DNA of 64,000 bases. It comes from Mesostigma viride. Its lineage: Eukaryota > Streptophyta > Mesostigmatophyceae > Mesostigmatales > Mesostigmataceae. Location of the stretch: the NCBI GenBank assembly GCA_009746045.1, contig RPFO01002206.1:1-64000 (forward strand), in the 5' to 3' direction. Numbering within the stretch: position 1 is the stretch's first letter; the number at the start of each line of letters is the position of its first letter. Of the stretch, positions 58,524 to 64,000 are shown piece by piece. A program made the position numbers and the translations under genes. Under the pieces are notes generated by a model. It searched no databases. It saw only the letters and a list, made by a program, of their open reading frames with translations, and was not told where the DNA came from.

Positions 58524-58536
58524 GTGTTTTTGGTCG

Positions 58537-58550
58537 CCAACGGCCGTTGG
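58537..58550 (+). other. Palindrome in the leader of the 58.6-kb gene
   Basis: Perfect copy, context TTTTTGGTCG|palindrome|ACTTGCAAAATG, 45 bases before the ATG at 58,595. Confidence 0.8.
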
Positions 58551-58594
58551 ACTTGCAAAATGTCCTGTGAGCTGAGTCCGTTTCTTAACTTGCC

Positions 58595-58939
58595 ATGGAC
58601 GTCGGTTGTGCAGGGGCAGGGTGTAGGATGGAGTGCGGAAAAGAAGGAAAGGAAGGGGGGGAGACTACAAAGGAAAACCTGATAGAGATTGTGGAGGCCG
58701 AACTGGAAGACCTGCCCGATCTGGTTCTCGAAGAGGACGGGCAATTGCACGCTGAACGTCTTGATGGCGTGGGCATGATGATGTCGGAGGTTGATGGGTA
58801 TGGTGGAATTGCTAAAGGTGTATTGCGTAAATTGAGGCGTGAGGAGGATGTGGGGACTCCGGCTCATGTTTTGGTCAGTTTTATGAACGACAATTGGGGT
58901 CGAATGCAACCCACTAAAGATGGGGAGGATGTTGACTAG
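58595..58939 (+). CDS. Small acidic protein, unknown
   Basis: 114 residues from the ATG at 58,595. An alternative start at 58,628 (MECGKEGKEG) lies behind an acceptor-like GGTTGTGCAG. It is strongly acidic (ENLIEIVEAELEDLPDLVLE) with a few N-terminal cysteines (CAGAGCRMEC). No family recognised. Confidence 0.45.
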   Translation: MDVGCAGAGCRMECGKEGKEGGETTKENLIEIVEAELEDLPDLVLEEDGQLHAERLDGVGMMMSEVDGYGGIAKGVLRKLRREEDVGTPAHVLVSFMNDNWGRMQPTKDGEDVD

Positions 58940-59031
58940 AATGTGATTTTAGGATGAATGTAAATTTATTTAATAAAGAAGAATCATTTGGAAAAAATCG
59001 CCTGATGGTGTCAAGTTTTGTGCGTCTAAGG

Positions 59032-59080
59032 CCAACGGCCGTTGGGGTGTGTGGAATTTAACAGGGCCAACGGCCGTTGA
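59032..59080 (+). other. Two palindromes in the leader of the 59.1-kb gene
   Basis: A perfect copy at 59,032 and a TTGA-ending copy at 59,067, 54 bases before the ATG at 59,134. Confidence 0.8.
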
Positions 59081-59133
59081 CCCTGCTGAATGCGTGCGTT
59101 TGCGGGTGGTGTAAAAAATATCGATGTGCACAG

Positions 59134-59718
59134 ATGACCTCATTCGATGACCCCATTCGATGCGAACATCCGGATTGTCAATGGGAAGGAGTGCCGACGG
59201 AAAGCGAGTGGTTCTGTCCCAAGCATTCTGACGTATGGGGGGCGTTGTTTGCCGAAATCGAGAGCGGGCTGATGACGATTGACCGTCACATCGTGACGAA
59301 AAAGTGGAAGCCTTGGCCCAACAACATGGTTTTGGTCTTGTACTATGTTGACAAGAAGCCTCGATTCATGCTGCGTGATGCAGAGTGGGTGATAGAGGAG
59401 GTGGGACAGATGCGACCTGGAGAGGGGATAGGCGGTAAGGACAAGCCGCCAAGGCATGTGTGGGCTTACATGGGAGACCATCCCGACTGTCCAACGGCCA
59501 AAGTGTGGCATGATATGGGAAGGGACCTGGCCACGGAGTCCGCGTATGAGTGCGCGCGACTCGTGACAGCGCTCTTGAAGGGGGAGGTGAAAGACCTGAT
59601 GCGCAAGGGGGGGTTGGTAGAGCAGATTAGACAGCAGATTAGACGTGTGTGTGATTTTGATGAGGAGATTGATGAGAAGCCGGCAAAGAGGGGCAGGATG
59701 GACAGAATTGCTCAGTAA
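59134..59718 (+). CDS. Putative zinc-binding protein with one C-x4-C...C-x2-H module
   Basis: 194 residues starting MTSFDDPIRCEH; the ATG directly follows ATGTGCACAG. Module: C10-x4-C15-x12-C28-x2-H31. The rest includes MVLVLYYVDKKPRF and ATESAYECARLVTALLKG; the latter resembles GVARECAYTLMMN of the gene at 59,942, supporting common descent. The C-terminus is basic (EKPAKRGRMDR). The upstream in-frame bases also encode Cys residues, so an earlier start at 59,077 cannot be excluded. Confidence 0.62.
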   Translation: MTSFDDPIRCEHPDCQWEGVPTESEWFCPKHSDVWGALFAEIESGLMTIDRHIVTKKWKPWPNNMVLVLYYVDKKPRFMLRDAEWVIEEVGQMRPGEGIGGKDKPPRHVWAYMGDHPDCPTAKVWHDMGRDLATESAYECARLVTALLKGEVKDLMRKGGLVEQIRQQIRRVCDFDEEIDEKPAKRGRMDRIAQ

Positions 59719-59941
59719 GAAAGAGAGGGAGAAAATATGATTTGATTAATCTGATGCGTGTAATTGAAACTAATTTATTTTGTCTCATAAAACTTCTTTG
59801 AACGGACCTTTGAACCAACAATTATTGCACAACAAGACTAGATTGAGAATTGTGTGAGAAAGACGCCAGAGGGGGTTCTGACGGTCCTTATTGCCCCTGT
59901 TATACAATGGCTGCTGTATGGGACTCATGGCAATTGCGCAG
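59719..59941. other. Spacer without palindrome
   Basis: AT-rich intergenic segment ending in GGCAATTGCGCAG, a 3' splice-site-like sequence abutting the next ATG. It is one of two spacers in the island that lack the palindrome. Confidence 0.55.
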
Positions 59942-60730
59942 ATGGCAACGAAATGCAAAATCTGTACGGAGCCCGTAAGGGTCGAGGGACTGTGCGCGGA
60001 ACATTACAAGTTCCTACAAGCGCACGACCTCGAGTACCAAAATGCCAAGGATCCATACGGGGGGTGTGGATTTCTTAGATGTGATAGACCACTGGAGGGA
60101 TTGGATGTGTATTGCAAGACACATCTACCTTTTGCCGAGAAGTTGGAGGACGTGTGCGCTCGTGGGATCGCATACGTAGCAAGTTTGCAGATGTTGATGG
60201 GGAAGACCGGAATGACACGCTCGGTCCTCCACTTCACGGCAACGCACACTGGGGAACGGAAAGTTGAGCTGGTGCGCCTCGACAGGCAGGGACTCGAGAT
60301 TTCGGCAGAGGGGGACAGCGCGTACGGGTTTGCTCATGGGCAAAACGTTACCATGGGGGATTCCTTGCAGGGTGTGGCGCGTGAATGCGCGTACACCTTG
60401 ATGATGAATAATGGATTTGTGGAAGCACAAAGACTGCACAAGGATATTTTGGAGGCTCTTCTTGCCGCAGAGCCGGTGAGACTGCCGACGCTCCCGAGGC
60501 CTGAGGAGCGGGACCGTTTGATCAGGATGGTGGTGAAGGCGGATATAGATGCAGATGTGGAGGCCGCAAAGGCGAAGGCAGAGGAAGCGCGTCGTGCAAA
60601 GGAGGAATCGGATCAAGAACTGTTGGAGAAGATGCAGAGCTCCAACAAAATTTTGCATCGTTTGGGGATGGCGGACGTCGCTTATGAATACGAGTCCGGG
60701 AAGGGGAAGAAACAAACGAGGAAAAGATAA
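59942..60730 (+). CDS. Putative zinc-binding protein with two Cys/His modules and coiled-coil tail
   Basis: 262 residues starting MATKCKICTEP; the ATG abuts GCGCAG. Module 1: C5-x2-C8-x9-C18-x2-H21. Module 2: C42-x4-C47-x10-C58-x2-H61. The middle has VLHFTATHTGERK and a segment similar to the 59.1-kb protein. Residues about 195-240 are rich in Ala, Glu, Lys and Arg (AKAKAEEARRAKEESDQELL), a likely coiled coil. The tail is basic (GKGKKQTRKR). Function unknown; Cys/His modules suggest a structural zinc fold. Confidence 0.65.
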   Translation: MATKCKICTEPVRVEGLCAEHYKFLQAHDLEYQNAKDPYGGCGFLRCDRPLEGLDVYCKTHLPFAEKLEDVCARGIAYVASLQMLMGKTGMTRSVLHFTATHTGERKVELVRLDRQGLEISAEGDSAYGFAHGQNVTMGDSLQGVARECAYTLMMNNGFVEAQRLHKDILEALLAAEPVRLPTLPRPEERDRLIRMVVKADIDADVEAAKAKAEEARRAKEESDQELLEKMQSSNKILHRLGMADVAYEYESGKGKKQTRKR

Positions 60731-60950
60731 TAATGGGAATGGTCGCCCACTGTTCTTGTCACAGAAATGCTTTTGTTAATGCTGGCGAACTTGGGACGGT
60801 CGTCCGTATTTCAACATTTCCTTGCCTTTAAAATTGATTGATGGGTAAATAATAATACTGAGCAAGCCTTCCATTTTATGTGTCTGTGGTCATACAATTT
60901 CGTTATTGTTTCAACCCTTGCAACGATGCATGTAAGTCTCAACCTTGGTG

Positions 60951-61476
<526 letters not shown>

Positions 61477-61534
61477 TCATTGAATTGAACAAAAAAATTC
61501 TCTTATTGCCCCAATCATGGCTATTCTCTTAATG

Positions 61535-61807
61535 CCCTATCATGGCTATTTGTTTGTGTATGTTTTGCCCATGTTATTACATTAATGGCATGATGTTGTG
61601 GATTGCTAGCTCTATCTATGATGGTTGTTCGTTTGTGTATGCTTTGCCCATGTTGTTACAGTAATGGCATGATGTTGTGGATTGCTAGCTCAATCTATGA
61701 TGGTTGTTCGTTTGTGTATGCTTTGCCCATGTTGTTACAGTAATGGCATGATTTTGTGGATTGCTCAACCTATGAGGGTTGTTCGTTTGTGTATGTTTTG
61801 CGCGCAG
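61535..61807. repeat. 79-bp tandem repeat, about 3.4 units
   Basis: Unit begins GGCATGATGTTGTGGATTGC and ends CCCATGTTGTTACAGTAAT. Copies start near 61,588, 61,667 and 61,746 with a partial one upstream. It ends in GTATGTTTTGCGCGCAG, an acceptor-like sequence, so it may be an expanded leader intron. Confidence 0.85.
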
Positions 61808-61814
61808 ATCACAA

Positions 61815-62020
61815 TGGATTGCACCATCTGCCGCAGCAAGCGAAGCCCCCTTACTGGTTCCAAGATCTTATCCTACTGGATGCCAAGCAGGCTGGCGAAG
61901 GGTATCCCAGTACGTACTTTGAAACTTGATGCCGCAAAACAACTACAACTTCGTTTTAACCCTTTAGCCGTTTTGAGTGATATTTACAGCGGACATTACA
62001 TTTTTGTTGCTACGGGATGA
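61815..62020 (+). CDS. Short Cys-containing ORF, possibly a truncated family member
   Basis: 68 codons from the ATG seven bases after TTTTGCGCGCAG. Starts MDCTICRSKRSP, with C3-x2-C6 placed like the N-terminus of the 59.9-kb protein (MATKCKICTEP), but the second half of the module is absent. It may instead be a first exon with a donor near 61,900 (GCGAAGGGTATCC). The downstream residues look like nothing known. Confidence 0.35.
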
Positions 62021-62455
62021 GAATTGAGCTTTGTAATGCTAACAGGTGTCACAAACCAAACTGTCCGCTATTTGTAGTGGGCATTTATTGTTAGAGCTTG
62101 CAGCTGGGTCCCTGCTCCTCCACATGCAACCTTGGTGTTCATGAGCCCTTTACTAGCTTCCTTTCTGTCAGGGGGTGCTATATTTGGCACCCATAGGACA
62201 TTGCAATATGACCAATGACATGACCCCCAAGGTGGTGAATATATGTGTGTGCTTGTGTCCTATAATGGACCATAACTAACTATTAGGTTGGTTTGTGGAC
62301 ATTATCATGGAAAGTGACAATTGCCCGGTTTTTATAGCGGGCAGTTGGACACGGTTTTAAGGGTTGACCTATGAGCTTTGTCAGATGTGTGTGCTGCACC
62401 GCACCGCTTGCTAACATATTCGGCGGATTTTTTCTTTGTCGTCTGCGTGTCACAG
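62021..62455. other. Intergenic region, no gene seen
   Basis: No coding sequence recognised. Two related short hairpins occur: TGCCCGGTTTTTATAGCGGG near 62,321 and TGTCCGCTATTTGTAGTGGG near 62,062. Confidence 0.5.
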
Positions 62456-62755
62456 CGTGCTTGTACGCACAACCACCCGCCTTCCCCTCCGCCGGCGCCC
62501 CCGCCGCCGGGCTCTCCGCCGCCACCGGTGTTGCCCCCTGCGGCCGCCGGCCCTTCCGCGCCGTCGGAAGCTGCAGCGGCAGCACAGCAAATGCCCCCTC
62601 CCCCCGCACCATCGTCGGGGCAAGAGGCGCGCGGCGTTCATGCAGCAAAGTCGGCGAAGGAGCGGAGGAAATCGGCGGCTTCTGGGTCATCGGGTTCCGA
62701 TGCCGCGACGGCAGCAACTGGAAAAGCAACCCACAAGACACTGCCAGCTGCCCGG
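62456..62755 (+). CDS. Proline/alanine-rich exon
   Basis: A 300-bp open segment between an acceptor (CTGCGTGTCACAG ending 62,455) and a donor (CCCGG|GTAGGTG at 62,755/62,756). One frame reads a low-complexity, disordered sequence of Pro runs (PPSPPPAPPPPGSPPPP), Ala runs and Lys/Ser-rich residues (SAKERRKSAASGSSGSDAAT). No start codon, so it would be an internal exon of a gene whose other exons I cannot see. The following intron contains the hexamer array. Confidence 0.45.
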
Positions 62756-62794
62756 GTAGGTGTTACGCACAAAGATGGGATTTTCTTGCGCCAT

Positions 62795-63994
62795 CCTTGT
62801 CCTTGTCCTTGTCCTTGTCCTTGTCCTTGTCCTTGTCCTTGTCCTTGTCCTTGTCCTTGTCCTTGTCCTTGTCCTTGTCCTTGTCCTTGTCCTTGTCCTT
62901 GTCCTTGTCCTTGTCCTTGTCCTTGTCCTTGTCCTTGTCCTTGTCCTTGTCCTTGTCCTTGTCCTTGTCCTTGTCCTTGTCCTTGTCCTTGTCCTTGTCC
63001 TTGTCCTTGTCCTTGTCCTTGTCCTTGTCCTTGTCCTTGTCCTTGTCCTTGTCCTTGTCCTTGTCCTTGTCCTTGTCCTTGTCCTTGTCCTTGTCCTTGT
63101 CCTTGTCCTTGTCCTTGTCCTTGTCCTTGTCCTTGTCCTTGTCCTTGTCCTTGTCCTTGTCCTTGTCCTTGTCCTTGTCCTTGTCCTTGTCCTTGTCCTT
63201 GTCCTTGTCCTTGTCCTTGTCCTTGTCCTTGTCCTTGTCCTTGTCCTTGTCCTTGTCCTTGTCCTTGTCCTTGTCCTTGTCCTTGTCCTTGTCCTTGTCC
63301 TTGTCCTTGTCCTTGTCCTTGTCCTTGTCCTTGTCCTTGTCCTTGTCCTTGTCCTTGTCCTTGTCCTTGTCCTTGTCCTTGTCCTTGTCCTTGTCCTTGT
63401 CCTTGTCCTTGTCCTTGTCCTTGTCCTTGTCCTTGTCCTTGTCCTTGTCCTTGTCCTTGTCCTTGTCCTTGTCCTTGTCCTTGTCCTTGTCCTTGTCCTT
63501 GTCCTTGTCCTTGTCCTTGTCCTTGTCCTTGTCCTTGTCCTTGTCCTTGTCCTTGTCCTTGTCCTTGTCCTTGTCCTTGTCCTTGTCCTTGTCCTTGTCC
63601 TTGTCCTTGTCCTTGTCCTTGTCCTTGTCCTTGTCCTTGTCCTTGTCCTTGTCCTTGTCCTTGTCCTTGTCCTTGTCCTTGTCCTTGTCCTTGTCCTTGT
63701 CCTTGTCCTTGTCCTTGTCCTTGTCCTTGTCCTTGTCCTTGTCCTTGTCCTTGTCCTTGTCCTTGTCCTTGTCCTTGTCCTTGTCCTTGTCCTTGTCCTT
63801 GTCCTTGTCCTTGTCCTTGTCCTTGTCCTTGTCCTTGTCCTTGTCCTTGTCCTTGTCCTTGTCCTTGTCCTTGTCCTTGTCCTTGTCCTTGTCCTTGTCC
63901 TTGTCCTCGTCCTCGTCCTCGTCCTTGTCCTCGTCCTCGTCCTTGTCCTTGTCCTTGTCCTTGTCCTTGTCCTTGTCCTTGTCCTTGTCCTTGT
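62795..63994. repeat. CCTTGT hexamer array, about 200 units
   Basis: Perfect CCTTGT repeats from 62,795, with a few CCTCGT variants near 63,905-63,950, running almost to the window end. The left flank GATTTTCTTGCGCCA is the same as the left flank of several palindromes (for example 55,590-55,606), so the array begins where a palindrome would be expected. Confidence 0.98.
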
Positions 63995-64000
63995 GCCAGC

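Noticed and set aside
59488-59501. Palindrome copy within the 59.1-kb coding sequence (CCAACGGCCAAAG)
   Set aside because: Only the first half matches; lacks the second arm and flanks, so chance.
62795-63994. Telomere repeat
   Set aside because: CCTTGT does not match TTTAGGG, TTAGGG or TTTTAGGG; also preceded by an exon-like segment.

Overview
This is nuclear DNA of a eukaryote, most likely a green alga with a large, repeat-loaded genome. The evidence is canonical GT-AG introns, an LTR retrotransposon of the Ty1/copia type, several satellite families, and a decayed plastid rpoB fragment of green-plant/algal type in the nuclear sequence. I cannot name the species. About two thirds of the window is tandem repeat. 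The very long ORFs in all frames of those arrays are by-products of stop-free repeat units, not genes.

Layout. 1-3.2 kb: no recognisable gene; a few short duplications and the first copies of a recurrent palindrome. 3.2 kb: a tRNA-Ser-like remnant. 3.4-23.0 kb: a 40-bp satellite with higher-order repeats, split at 19.1-21.1 kb by a two-copy dispersed element. 23.1-33.3 kb: a CA-rich array into which a copia-like element with identical LTRs (25,554-33,051) has inserted, with the 5-bp target duplication CACAC. 33.6-37.6 kb: a multi-exon minus-strand gene for a DDE/RNase-H-like transposase-type protein. 39.1-48.0 kb: a 331-bp composite repeat, 30-bp and 29-bp satellites that share one core, a 782-bp terminal-inverted-repeat element, and an 800-bp polypyrimidine tract. 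48.1-62.8 kb: a gene-bearing island of small plus-strand genes (two MYND-finger proteins, two F-box-like proteins, at least three proteins with C-x2/4-C...C-x2-H modules, and a few unknowns), ending with a plastid rpoB fragment and a proline-rich exon. 62.8-64.0 kb: about 200 copies of the hexamer CCTTGT.

The most interesting signal is a 14-bp perfect palindrome, CCAACGGCCGTTGG, set in a longer imperfect palindrome (about ATTTTC-N5-palindrome-N6-GAAAAT). I count about 50 copies. All lie outside coding exons. In the 33.6-37.6 kb gene each of four introns contains at least one copy. Most genes of the 48-60 kb island have one or more copies in the short leader just upstream of the ATG, where a 3' splice site often abuts the start codon. 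Two predicted introns have grown by tandem amplification of a palindrome-bearing unit (62 bp x 10 and 208 bp x 11). This looks like an intron-associated mobile or regulatory repeat, similar in behaviour to introner elements.

Several apparently single genes are split by one-base frameshifts, several of them in G or C homopolymers. These may be assembly indels or real decay.
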